Shown here: positions 1-6,129 of the stretch, piece by piece
Position numbering within the stretch: position 1 is the first letter of the stretch
Layout of the letters: each line of letters begins with the position of its first letter
DNA from: CAYZPE01 sp046050145
GTDB taxonomy: Bacteria > Patescibacteriota > Minisyncoccia > Phycocordibacterales > CAYZPE01
Length of the DNA stretch: 17,975 nucleotides
Direction: 5' to 3'
NCBI GenBank assembly: GCA_046050145.1
Contig: JBJOQC010000009.1
Location: 1-17,975 of the forward strand
Program-made: the position numbers and the translations under genes
Notes under the pieces: model-generated
Databases searched by the model: none
What the model was told of the DNA's origin: nothing
Seen by the model: the letters and a program-made list of their open reading frames with translations, nothing else

Positions 1-866
1 AAATAAAAGAAAATTTGATTGAGGAAGTCGGTAGGGTGTATGGATATGAAAATGTTGCACCAGTTTTACTGTCTCAATTTAAAACTGTTCCAGTTTTAAA
101 TAAACTTTTTTACTACACATCACGGATAAGGCACCTTCTTACGAAGGAAGGTTTTTCTGAAATACAAACATATTCATTTGGAGAAAAGGGTGATGTAGAG
201 GTTCTTGTTCCGCTTGCACAAGATAAGGCATTTTTACGATCCAATCTTATGACTGGTGTTATGGAAAGTATGAAGCAAAATGAGTACAATGCCCCTCTCT
301 TACATGTGCAACAGATTAAGGTGTTTGAAATCGGAACAGTTTTTGGAAAAGATTCTGAACATGTATCTCTTTGTATTGCAGTAAAAAACACAAAAGGTTT
401 TAAGAGTGTAAAAGAAGCTGATGTATACGGTCATATTCATGAAATTTTAAAAAAAGAACTCGGACTTGATTTTCCAATAAAAATATCAAAGGAAGGGGGT
501 ATTGAAATTAATCTAGAAGAAACGATCAAAGATCTTCGAGATCCAAAAGAATATCTTTTTGATACTACAAAAGAAGTGTCTTTGTATAAACAAATATCGG
601 CATACCCATTTATGGTGCGCGATATTGCAGTTCTGGTTCCAGAGGATATACAAGAAAAAGATGTTTCAAATCCTGTACGAAAGAATGCAGGAAATCTACT
701 TGTGAAGCAGTCACTTTTTGATGTATTTAAAAAAGATGGAAAGGTATCGTACGCATTTCGTCTGATATTTCAATCGTATGAAAAAACTCTGACTGATGAA
801 GAAATAAATAAAGTGATGGAGAAAGTAACTCAAGAAGTGGTGAAGAAAGGGTGGGTGGTGAGGTAG
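1..866 (+). CDS. pheT: Phenylalanyl-tRNA synthetase beta subunit, C-terminal part (5' end outside window)
   Basis: This subunit works with PheS in the cytoplasmic heterotetramer that charges tRNA-Phe. The reading frame is open at the left window edge (first full codon at base 3), so the N-terminal OB/EMAP-like, B3/B4 and most of the B5 domains lie outside. The visible part opens with IEEVGRVYGYENV, the usual end of the B5 domain, followed by the catalytic-core-like fold. It closes with the ferredoxin-like anticodon-binding domain: AYPFMVRDIAVLVPE, then SLFDVF, then SYAFRLIFQS and TLTDEEI. The gene stops at TAG 864-866. About 40 bases downstream is a hairpin shared with the convergent orphan at 949-1134. 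TTG at 15 is an internal leucine codon, not a start. Identification is by family motifs and is secure; only the missing 5' part is unknown. Confidence 0.95.
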   Translation, partial: IKENLIEEVGRVYGYENVAPVLLSQFKTVPVLNKLFYYTSRIRHLLTKEGFSEIQTYSFGEKGDVEVLVPLAQDKAFLRSNLMTGVMESMKQNEYNAPLLHVQQIKVFEIGTVFGKDSEHVSLCIAVKNTKGFKSVKEADVYGHIHEILKKELGLDFPIKISKEGGIEINLEETIKDLRDPKEYLFDTTKEVSLYKQISAYPFMVRDIAVLVPEDIQEKDVSNPVRKNAGNLLVKQSLFDVFKKDGKVSYAFRLIFQSYEKTLTDEEINKVMEKVTQEVVKKGWVVR

Positions 867-893
867 CTTATAGCTGTCAGCTTTTAGGTTTTA
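865..893. repeat. Degenerate AGCTTTTAG-type short tandem repeat after pheT
   Basis: Directly after the pheT stop the sequence cycles through AGCTTAT, AGCTGTC, AGCTTTTAG and GTTTTAG, roughly one heptamer per unit. A similar stretch follows rnc at 13510-13532. Both lie between a core-gene stop and a two-way terminator. This could be slipped-strand low-complexity DNA with no function. Confidence 0.4.
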
Positions 894-902
894 GGGAAAA
901 GA

Positions 903-931
903 AAAACCCCGAGCATAAGTGCTCGGGGTTT
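903..931 (-). terminator. Two-way terminator between pheT (+) and the 949-1134 gene (-)
   Basis: The stem is AAACCCCGAGCA paired with TGCTCGGGGTTT around the loop TAAG. Read on the minus strand the stem runs into TTTTTCTTTT, a good U-tract, so it mainly serves the small minus-strand gene. On the plus strand only three T follow, so pheT termination there would be weaker. Confidence 0.85.
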
Positions 932-941
932 CGCATGGATC

Positions 942-959
942 CCGCAGCTTATGCTGCGG
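942..959 (-). other. Hairpin with the stop codon of the 949-1134 gene in its loop
   Basis: A perfect 7-bp stem, CCGCAGC/GCTGCGG, closes a four-base loop. On the minus strand that loop reads ATAA and contains the TAA stop (951-949). It lies immediately before the real terminator hairpin. Confidence 0.65.
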
Positions 960-1134
960 CCAGCATGCGCGTGATGTGGAAGTTCTCGATGAGGATCGCC
1001 TCATCGAGGAGGCTCTTGGCGTCCGTGTGGTTGCCGAGAGCTTCCTGGACTGCGGCTTCAGTAAGAACTTCATCAACGAAGTTCTTGTCAGCCTTTGCCA
1101 AAACTTCCCGCATCAGTGACTGTGGCTGTGACAT
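949..1134 (-). CDS. Small orphan protein, 61 aa, function unknown
   Basis: I do not recognise this protein. It is soluble, acidic and predicted mostly helical (MSQPQSLMREVLAKADKN..., ...SLLDEAILIENFHITRML), with no Cys, signal peptide or membrane segment. It looks like a real gene because a Shine-Dalgarno sequence (GGAGA, 1141-1145) lies six bases before ATG, a near-ideal promoter lies upstream, and a hairpin plus terminator follow the stop. By hand count the gene is about 55% G+C, clearly above its neighbours, and codon choice also differs, which may point to horizontal origin or selection for high expression. It is convergent with pheT and divergent from gyrB. Four overlapping frames in the same place have no start signals and are shadows. 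Confidence 0.8.
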   Translation of the reverse strand: MSQPQSLMREVLAKADKNFVDEVLTEAAVQEALGNHTDAKSLLDEAILIENFHITRMLAAA

Positions 1135-1159
1135 AGCACATCTCCAAATATCAACGCTA

Positions 1160-1206
1160 GACGATTCCTAGGGGACCTACCATGGTTGCCCCTAACCCTG
1201 ATCGTC
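1160..1206 (-). promoter_or_regulatory. Folded 5' leader of the 949-1134 gene
   Basis: On the plus strand GACGAT (1160-1165) pairs with ATCGTC (1201-1206). Inside it TAGGGG (1169-1174) pairs with CCCCTA (1189-1194), and the apex carries the palindrome ACCATGGT. Transcription is expected to start near 1208, so the mRNA would begin almost exactly at the outer helix. Such 5'-terminal helices commonly stabilise mRNA. A cis-regulatory role is possible but not shown. Confidence 0.55.
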
Positions 1207-1214
1207 CTAATAAC

Positions 1215-1243
1215 ATAATAGCATACTTGATAGAAAAAGTCAA
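1215..1243 (-). promoter_or_regulatory. Strong promoter of the 949-1134 gene
   Basis: On the minus strand: -35 TTGACT (1243-1238), a 17-base spacer, then the extended -10 TGC-TATTAT (hexamer 1220-1215). It is among the best sigma70-type promoters in the window. Confidence 0.8.
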
Positions 1244-1311
1244 GCTATTTTTTACCCTATTTTAACTAAAAAACAAGCTCTAAAAACCTCGTTTTTAAGA
1301 CTTTTTCACTT

Positions 1312-1340
1312 TTGTTTTTGTACCTTAAACCTGCTATAAT
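1312..1340 (+). promoter_or_regulatory. gyrB promoter
   Basis: A perfect extended -10, TGC-TATAAT (hexamer 1335-1340), has a weak -35 TTGTTT (1312-1317) 17 bases upstream. Transcription should start near 1347, giving a leader of about 16 bases with no Shine-Dalgarno sequence. Confidence 0.75.
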
Positions 1341-1362
1341 TAACTCTACAAACAATATACAT

Positions 1363-3432
1363 ATGGCAGATAATAAAGAAGATAAGAAACAGAAAAAAGG
1401 AGCTTACGACGCTCAAGATATTACCGTTCTCGAGGGTCTTGATCCTGTCCGAAAGCGACCCGGAATGTATATTGGTACTACCGGTACCGATGGACTCCAT
1501 CACCTTATTTGGGAAATTTTTGATAACTCACGCGACGAAGCGATGGGTGGTTTTGCTAACGATATTGAAGTCGCACTCCTTCCAGGTAAAAGAATTCGTG
1601 TTGTAGATAATGGACGAGGTATTCCTGTGGATGTTCATAAGCAGACAAAAGTATCTGCTCTTGAAACGGTTATGACCACACTTCATGCTGGAGGAAAGTT
1701 TGGTGGTGAAGGATATAAAGTGTCTGGAGGTTTGCACGGTGTGGGTGCTTCTGTGGTAAATGCTCTTTCTGTGTATACTCGTGTTGATGTTCATCGTGAC
1801 GGAGGACATTTTTTCCAAGAGTATTCATGTGGAAAGAAAAAAGCTGCTACTAAAAAAATAGGAGCTTCAGATCTTCGAGGAACTATTGTTACGTTTGAAC
1901 CAGACGAGACTATTTTTAAGGAAGTTGTTTTTACCTGGGAAAAGATTGTTAACCACCTTCGTCAACAGGCATATTTGGTAAAGGGTCTTCGTATTACCGT
2001 ACTTGATGCACGTGGCTATAAAGGAGACATTCCTACAGAGGACGCTTTTTATCTTCGTGATCTTGCTTTAGAGATTCCTTCTACATCATTCTATTTTGAA
2101 GGAGGTTTGGTTTCTCTTATTACTTTCTACAACCAGCTTCAAAAACCGATTCACAAGAATATTTTTTATATAGAAAAAAATACTACTGAATACGAAACGG
2201 TAGAAATTGCTTTGCAGTACATTGATGACATTTCGGCACGTATTATGCCGTTTGCGAACAATATTTATAACTCAGAAGGCGGTACTCATATTACTGGTTT
2301 TAAAACTGCTCTCACAAGACTTTTGAATAGTTATGCGCGTAAAAACGGCATCATAAAAGAAAGTGAAGAAAACTTTACCGGAGACGATGTACTTGAAGGT
2401 TTGACTTGTGCTGTGTCGGTAAAACTTCGTGAAATTCAATTTGAAGGACAGACTAAGTCAAAGCTTGGAAGTGTGGAGGCTCGAGGAATGGTGGATACGG
2501 TGTTTAGTGAAGCTTTTGACCTTTTCCTTGAAGAGCATCCAGAAGATGCACGCGCGATTGTAAGTAAGGTGATTCTGGCACTACGCGCTCGTAAGGCAGC
2601 AAAGGCTGCAAAAGATAGTGTGCTTCGAAAAGGAGTGCTCGAAGGAATGACACTTCCAGGAAAGCTTGCGGACTGTCAGTCAAAGAGTGCCGAGGAATCT
2701 GAGCTCTTTATTGTGGAGGGAGACTCTGCGGGAGGTACAGCAAAGAGTGGTCGTGACAGACGAACACAAGCGATTCTTCCTTTGCGAGGAAAGATTTTGA
2801 ATATTGAACGAGCACGTCTCGACAAGGCACTAACTTCAGAACAGATTAAAAATCTAGTTGTTGCTTTGGGAACTGCGATTGGTGATACTTTTGATATTAC
2901 AAAACTTCGATATCACAAGGTGATTATTGCAACAGATGCGGACGTGGACGGTGCTCACATTCGTACACTTCTCTTGACATTGTTCTATAGATTTTTCCGA
3001 CCGCTTGTTGATGGTGGATTTATTTATATCGCACAGCCACCTTTGTATAAGATTAAAAAAGGAAAAGAAATTGCTTACGCATATTCTGATGAAGAAAAGG
3101 ATAAGGTTGTTGGAGATGCTGTGATTGATGAAGCAAGTGCAGATGAACCTGTTGTTGGAGATGGTGAGGTTGTTGAGGAAGAGGTTGTAGAAAAAGGCAA
3201 GAAAACTCGGGTGGTAAAAGCTTCTATACAACGATATAAAGGTCTTGGAGAAATGAACTCTGAAGAGCTTTGGGAGACAACTATGGATCCAGAAAAGCGT
3301 ATTTTGAAGCAGGTAACTATTGCTGATGGTCAGGAGGCTGACAAGGTATTTGATATTTTGATGGGTACTGATGTGCCTGCGCGTAAGTCGTTTATACAGT
3401 CTAATGCTAAGCGGGCGAATATCGACATATAA
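1363..3432 (+). CDS. gyrB: DNA gyrase subunit B (type IIA topoisomerase ATPase/TOPRIM subunit)
   Basis: GyrB hydrolyses ATP to drive negative supercoiling with GyrA, which is not in this window. The frame opens at 1312, but ATG 1363 is chosen because the promoter overlaps 1312-1340; this gives 689 aa. The GHKL ATPase shows E51 and N55 in EIFDNSRDEA, then VVDNGRGIP and GGLHGVGASVVNALS. The transducer domain follows. The TOPRIM domain has EGDSAGG near residue 452 and ATDADVDGAHIRT near 525, then QRYKGLGEMN and a normal short C-terminal tail. An acidic, low-complexity insert rich in Val, Glu and Asp (roughly residues 575-615) sits inside the TOPRIM region. ParE is the alternative, but the motifs fit GyrB at least as well and no parC is adjacent. 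Confidence 0.93.
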   Translation: MADNKEDKKQKKGAYDAQDITVLEGLDPVRKRPGMYIGTTGTDGLHHLIWEIFDNSRDEAMGGFANDIEVALLPGKRIRVVDNGRGIPVDVHKQTKVSALETVMTTLHAGGKFGGEGYKVSGGLHGVGASVVNALSVYTRVDVHRDGGHFFQEYSCGKKKAATKKIGASDLRGTIVTFEPDETIFKEVVFTWEKIVNHLRQQAYLVKGLRITVLDARGYKGDIPTEDAFYLRDLALEIPSTSFYFEGGLVSLITFYNQLQKPIHKNIFYIEKNTTEYETVEIALQYIDDISARIMPFANNIYNSEGGTHITGFKTALTRLLNSYARKNGIIKESEENFTGDDVLEGLTCAVSVKLREIQFEGQTKSKLGSVEARGMVDTVFSEAFDLFLEEHPEDARAIVSKVILALRARKAAKAAKDSVLRKGVLEGMTLPGKLADCQSKSAEESELFIVEGDSAGGTAKSGRDRRTQAILPLRGKILNIERARLDKALTSEQIKNLVVALGTAIGDTFDITKLRYHKVIIATDADVDGAHIRTLLLTLFYRFFRPLVDGGFIYIAQPPLYKIKKGKEIAYAYSDEEKDKVVGDAVIDEASADEPVVGDGEVVEEEVVEKGKKTRVVKASIQRYKGLGEMNSEELWETTMDPEKRILKQVTIADGQEADKVFDILMGTDVPARKSFIQSNAKRANIDI

Positions 3433-3435
3433 AAC

Positions 3436-3556
3436 AGATTTCTATATTCGGCGCATTCCATCGTTGCTTCGCTTGTTTGCTCCCGCGCAGTAGGTTTACT
3501 ACAGCTTGGTCGCAAGCCTCGCTTGCGCCTCGAACTACATCCGAATATAGAAATCT
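3436..3556 (+). repeat. 121-bp structured repeat element, copy A
   Basis: A perfect 16-bp inverted repeat, AGATTTCTATATTCGG (3436-3451) and its complement (3541-3556), encloses an 89-base core. The core is clearly related to that of copy B at 12589-12709, which is also 121 bp with an 89-base core. Conserved blocks include TTTGCTCC, GTTTA, TACAG, GTCGCAAGC and CGCCTCG. Inside, GTAG-GTTTA-CTAC forms a hairpin, and CGCAAGC-CTC-GCTTGCG forms another. It begins three bases after the gyrB stop codon. Unequal arms with preserved pairing suggest a structured RNA/DNA element or a small mobile element. I know of no named family that fits. Confidence 0.7.
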
Positions 3557-3572
3557 TTCAAGGTGAAAGATT
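3552..3572 (+). other. Hairpin overlapping the right arm of copy A
   Basis: AATCTTTCA and TGAAAGATT pair perfectly (9 bp) around the loop AGG. The left half uses bases 3552-3556, which are also the last bases of the right arm of copy A, so the two helices compete. Confidence 0.45.
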
Positions 3573-3587
3573 GAAAATTAAAGTACG

Positions 3588-3619
3588 AAAACAGCGGGAC
3601 CTAGAGGTCCCGCTGTTTT
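3588..3619 (+). terminator. Strong terminator after gyrB
   Basis: A 14-bp perfect stem, AAAACAGCGGGACC and its complement, has loop TAGA and is followed by TTTTGTTT. It is symmetric enough to stop minus-strand transcripts arriving from thrS. Its T-tract runs directly into the -35 box of the next promoter (3622). Confidence 0.9.
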
Positions 3620-3621
3620 GT

Positions 3622-3649
3622 TTGACATGTATTTTTCTTGGTGTATTCT
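3622..3649 (+). promoter_or_regulatory. Promoter of candidate small RNA
   Basis: A consensus -35 TTGACA (3622-3627), 16-base spacer and -10 TATTCT (3644-3649; four of six consensus positions). No protein gene follows on this strand, so the product is expected to be an untranslated RNA. Confidence 0.65.
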
Positions 3650-3655
3650 GTTTGT

Positions 3656-3782
3656 ACGGACGCGTGTCAGAGGTCGGGGAGGTCAAAGGCTACTTTCTTT
3701 AGTTTCTTTTTAACTCTCCAACAGACGAAATTCCTCCTCGACCCCGAAGGTCTCCGTGCCACTCTACAGAGTGGCTTTTTTT
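3656..3782 (+). ncRNA. Candidate structured small RNA, about 127 nt
   Basis: The predicted transcript starts near 3656, just after the promoter at 3622-3649, and ends at the terminator T-tract at 3782. No convincing ORF lies inside. The 5' end ACGGA (3656-3660) pairs with TCCGT (3753-3757), exactly abutting the terminator stem, as a closing helix would. Inside, GTCGGGGAGG pairs with CCTCCTCGAC over 10 positions with one G-U. Between these helices is an internal loop in which GACC/GGTC can form a small hairpin. The apical part is U-rich and largely unpaired. It lies between the convergent gyrB and thrS genes. I could not match it to the SRP RNA tetraloop motif, tmRNA ends or RNase P. A 6S-like function is conceivable from the bubble shape but unsupported. 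Confidence 0.55.
3758..3782 (+). terminator. Terminator of the candidate small RNA
   Basis: GCCACTC-TACA-GAGTGGC is followed by seven T. The orientation is plus only: read on minus there is no T-tract after the stem. It ends two bases before the thrS stop codon. Confidence 0.88.
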
Positions 3783-3783
3783 A

Positions 3784-5535
3784 TTAAACTATTTTTTTGT
3801 CAGCAGCTTCTTGTGTGAGTAGGGTATCGATTTCCTCGATGCTTTTCTGTCCAAGGTTTCCAAGAGTTCTGTGTTCGAGAGTTCCACTTTTTGTTTCGAT
3901 TTCTTTATCACCAATAACGATCCAGTAGGGAGTTTTTTCTATCTTTGCATTGCGTACCTTTTTTCCAAGACCGTCATTTGAGTCTTCGAGTTCTACGCGC
4001 AAACCACTTTTTTGTAGTGCCTCAAACATGTCTCGTGCATGTGCATGGTGTGCTTCGGCAATAGGTATTATTTTTACTTGAACAGGTGAGAGCCAGAGAG
4101 GAAATGCTCCTGCAAAATGTTCTATCAGAAGTCCCATAAAACGTTCGAGAGATCCTGAAATTGCACGGTGTATTACGACAGGGCGCTCCTTTTCATTTTT
4201 ATCATTAGTAAATGAAAGGTCGAAGCGTTCTGGAAGATTGAAGTCACACTGAATTGTTGCAAGTTGCCACTCACGACCAATCGCATCTTTAAACATAAAA
4301 TCGAGCTTTGGTCCGTAGAAAGCAGCTTCACCCTTTCCTTCCTTATAGTTTAAATTGTTTGCTTTTGCAGCATCTTCGAGGGCTTTCTCTGCTTTTTCCC
4401 AGACATCATCGGATCCGAGATATGTACTTTTATCGTCTCCCCGAATAGAAAGACGAACCCAATAATCTTCCATGAGATTCATGGTTGTATAAAATTCCTT
4501 GATGATTTTTACAATTACAGATACTTCTTCTTGAATCTGACTTACACGACAGAAAAGGTGTCCATCATCTTGGGTGATTGCACGTACGCGAGTGAGTCCA
4601 CCAAGCTGACCTGATTTTTCGTCTCTATATACTGTTGCCGGCTCAAAGTAGCGTACAGGCATGTCTCGATATGAAAACTGATTATCAGCAAAAATCTGCA
4701 TGTGGTGAGGGCAGTTCATTGGCTTCATGAAAAACTTTTCTTCACCACCTTGTACACGAAAGATTTCATTACCAAACTTTGCAGCATGACCTGAAGTGAT
4801 ATAGAGATCTTCTTTGGCAATGTGAGGTGTCCATACGCGGTGATAACCCTTGTTTTTATGGAGATCCCAAATATAGTCCTCTATTGTTTTTCGAATAACC
4901 ATTCCTCGGGGTTGCATTAAAGGAAGTCCCGCTCCAACAAGAGGAGATGTGGTAAAAAGCTTTAGTTCTTTACCAAGCTTTTTATGGTCACGTTTTTTTG
5001 CTTCCTCTTGAGTCCAGATATATTTTTCAAGCTGTTCTTTTGTTTCAAAAGCAAGTCCGTATATACGAGTGAGCATGGTATTTTTCTCATCTCCACGCCA
5101 GTATGCTCCAGCTGTATGGGAGAGTTTGAATGAATCCTCTCTAATGTCTTGTGCGGGATTTTCGACATGTCCTCCACGACAAAGGTCAGTAAAATGTCCT
5201 GAAGTATAAAGAGTTATTTTCTCACCCTTCTTTGAAATTTCTTCAATAAGTTCGAGTTTGTATGGATTTCCTGCAAACTTTTCTGCGGCCTCTTCTTTTG
5301 AAACTTCCTTACCCTCAAAACTCTTCCAGCTTTTGAGAATTTTTCTCATTTCTTTTTCTATCTTTGGAAGATCTTTGTCAGAGAGTGGAGTAGGGAATTC
5401 AAAGTCATAATAAAAACCATTGTCTATTGCAGGTCCAAGAGTAGGTTTGGCGTCAGGATTAAATTTTAAAACTGCAGCTGCTAAAAGATGCGCTAAAGAA
5501 TGACGTTTATGAGCTAATTGATCGTTGTGTGACAT
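3784..5535 (-). CDS. thrS: Threonyl-tRNA synthetase lacking the N-terminal TGS domain
   Basis: ThrS charges tRNA-Thr and hydrolyses mischarged Ser-tRNA. At 583 aa it is about 60 residues shorter than the E. coli enzyme (642), and the missing part matches the TGS domain: the protein begins directly at the editing domain. Editing residues are intact (H12 and H16 in HSLAH, C119 and H123 in CRGGH). The class II core carries the zinc ligands C275 (MNCPHH), H326 (DDGH) and H456 (VIHRAISG), with spacing very close to E. coli. Motif 2 is YRDE (303-306), and the anticodon-binding domain fills the C-terminus. ATG 5535 is chosen because the extended -10 lies six bases upstream, so the mRNA should be leaderless. 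It stops next to the small-RNA terminator. Confidence 0.95.
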   Translation of the reverse strand: MSHNDQLAHKRHSLAHLLAAAVLKFNPDAKPTLGPAIDNGFYYDFEFPTPLSDKDLPKIEKEMRKILKSWKSFEGKEVSKEEAAEKFAGNPYKLELIEEISKKGEKITLYTSGHFTDLCRGGHVENPAQDIREDSFKLSHTAGAYWRGDEKNTMLTRIYGLAFETKEQLEKYIWTQEEAKKRDHKKLGKELKLFTTSPLVGAGLPLMQPRGMVIRKTIEDYIWDLHKNKGYHRVWTPHIAKEDLYITSGHAAKFGNEIFRVQGGEEKFFMKPMNCPHHMQIFADNQFSYRDMPVRYFEPATVYRDEKSGQLGGLTRVRAITQDDGHLFCRVSQIQEEVSVIVKIIKEFYTTMNLMEDYWVRLSIRGDDKSTYLGSDDVWEKAEKALEDAAKANNLNYKEGKGEAAFYGPKLDFMFKDAIGREWQLATIQCDFNLPERFDLSFTNDKNEKERPVVIHRAISGSLERFMGLLIEHFAGAFPLWLSPVQVKIIPIAEAHHAHARDMFEALQKSGLRVELEDSNDGLGKKVRNAKIEKTPYWIVIGDKEIETKSGTLEHRTLGNLGQKSIEEIDTLLTQEAADKKIV

Positions 5536-5541
5536 GGCAAA

Positions 5542-5570
5542 ATCATAGCAAGTTTAGGCTTGCAGGGCAA
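5542..5570 (-). promoter_or_regulatory. thrS promoter (leaderless)
   Basis: On the minus strand: -35 TTGCCC (5570-5565), a 17-base spacer, and extended -10 TGC-TATGAT (hexamer 5547-5542). Six bases separate the -10 from ATG, placing the start of transcription at or next to the A of ATG. The -35 box shares its T residues with the upstream terminator. Confidence 0.7.
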
Positions 5571-5600
5571 AAGCCGAGGTGCGTTTGCACGCCTCGGCTT
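5571..5600 (-). terminator. Terminator of the 5663-6043 gene
   Basis: AAGCCGAGG pairs with CCTCGGCTT. The apex adds TGC/GCA around GTTT with a two-base bulge. On the minus strand the stem ends in TTTT, which runs into the thrS -35 box. Confidence 0.8.
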
Positions 5601-5662
5601 CTTCTTTGCAGAGCACTATAAAATAGTTATCAATAGTATATTTTTTAAGTGCAAATATATAA

Positions 5663-6043
5663 CTATAGAGACTTTTGAAATCGAATTGCTTTTATACAGC
5701 CTATAGAAATGAAAACAATAACAATAATTAGTGGTAAGAATTGACCCCAAATCCAGCAGAATGTTCCTTCGGTACAAACACCACCTCCTGAATACCAAAA
5801 AGTTTTTTCTACAGTTCCTCTTGGTAGGCTTGTTAAGTATTCATCAAAGGTGATAAGTAATAAAAGTATAGTTCCTGCAAAAAAATACCTAAGGAAAATT
5901 TTAAATCGATCCCACGATGTAAGGGATATAAGGAGATAGATTACACCAATTGGTAAAATAAAGATTAGAGATTCCCCTCTAAAAAATAGTGACATTAGTA
6001 TTAAAAATATCCCTTGAACCACCAGAATGTAATCTATTTTCAT
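5663..6043 (-). CDS. Small integral membrane protein, 126 aa, function unknown
   Basis: I do not recognise a family. Four hydrophobic segments are visible: about residues 5-21, 26-43, 50-66 and 101-119. Between the third and fourth lies a 30-residue loop with a Gly-Gly-Gly stretch and two cysteines (CTEGTFC) that could form a disulfide if the loop faces outward. The ends are basic (MKID at the N-terminus, KAIRFQKSL at the C-terminus), fitting inside location of both. There is a perfect -10 TATAAT upstream, but no Shine-Dalgarno sequence before ATG 6043. It sits between dnaE and thrS on the same strand with its own terminator, so it is probably a single-gene unit. An overlapping frame at 5616-5798 is a shadow. 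Confidence 0.8.
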   Translation of the reverse strand: MKIDYILVVQGIFLILMSLFFRGESLIFILPIGVIYLLISLTSWDRFKIFLRYFFAGTILLLLITFDEYLTSLPRGTVEKTFWYSGGGVCTEGTFCWIWGQFLPLIIVIVFISIGCIKAIRFQKSL

Positions 6044-6051
6044 TAGAAATA

Positions 6052-6080
6052 AACTTAAGTTACTAATGGTGTTTATTATA
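6052..6080 (-). promoter_or_regulatory. -10 box and leader palindrome of the membrane-protein gene
   Basis: On the minus strand a perfect TATAAT (6080-6075) lies 31 bases before ATG 6043; the -35 is poor. The leader holds the 10-bp palindrome AACTTAAGTT (6052-6061), a possible operator or just AT-rich chance. Confidence 0.45.
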
Positions 6081-6129
6081 CATTCAATTAAAGCTCTTTT
6101 CTTAATTCATAATTCTAAACTTTAGGTAA

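Noticed and set aside
851..1171. Plus-strand frames opposite the 949-1134 gene
   Set aside because: They begin inside pheT or without ribosome sites and run through the terminator; they are antisense shadows caused by the high G+C of the small gene.
1312..1362. Upstream extension of gyrB from TTG 1312
   Set aside because: It contains the promoter itself (-35 to -10), and the extra residues do not resemble GyrB.
3656..3782. Identification of the small RNA as SRP RNA, tmRNA, RNase P RNA or 6S RNA
   Set aside because: The SRP tetraloop region, tmRNA ends and RNase P core could not be found. A 6S-like bubble is possible, but length and sequence do not support a named call.
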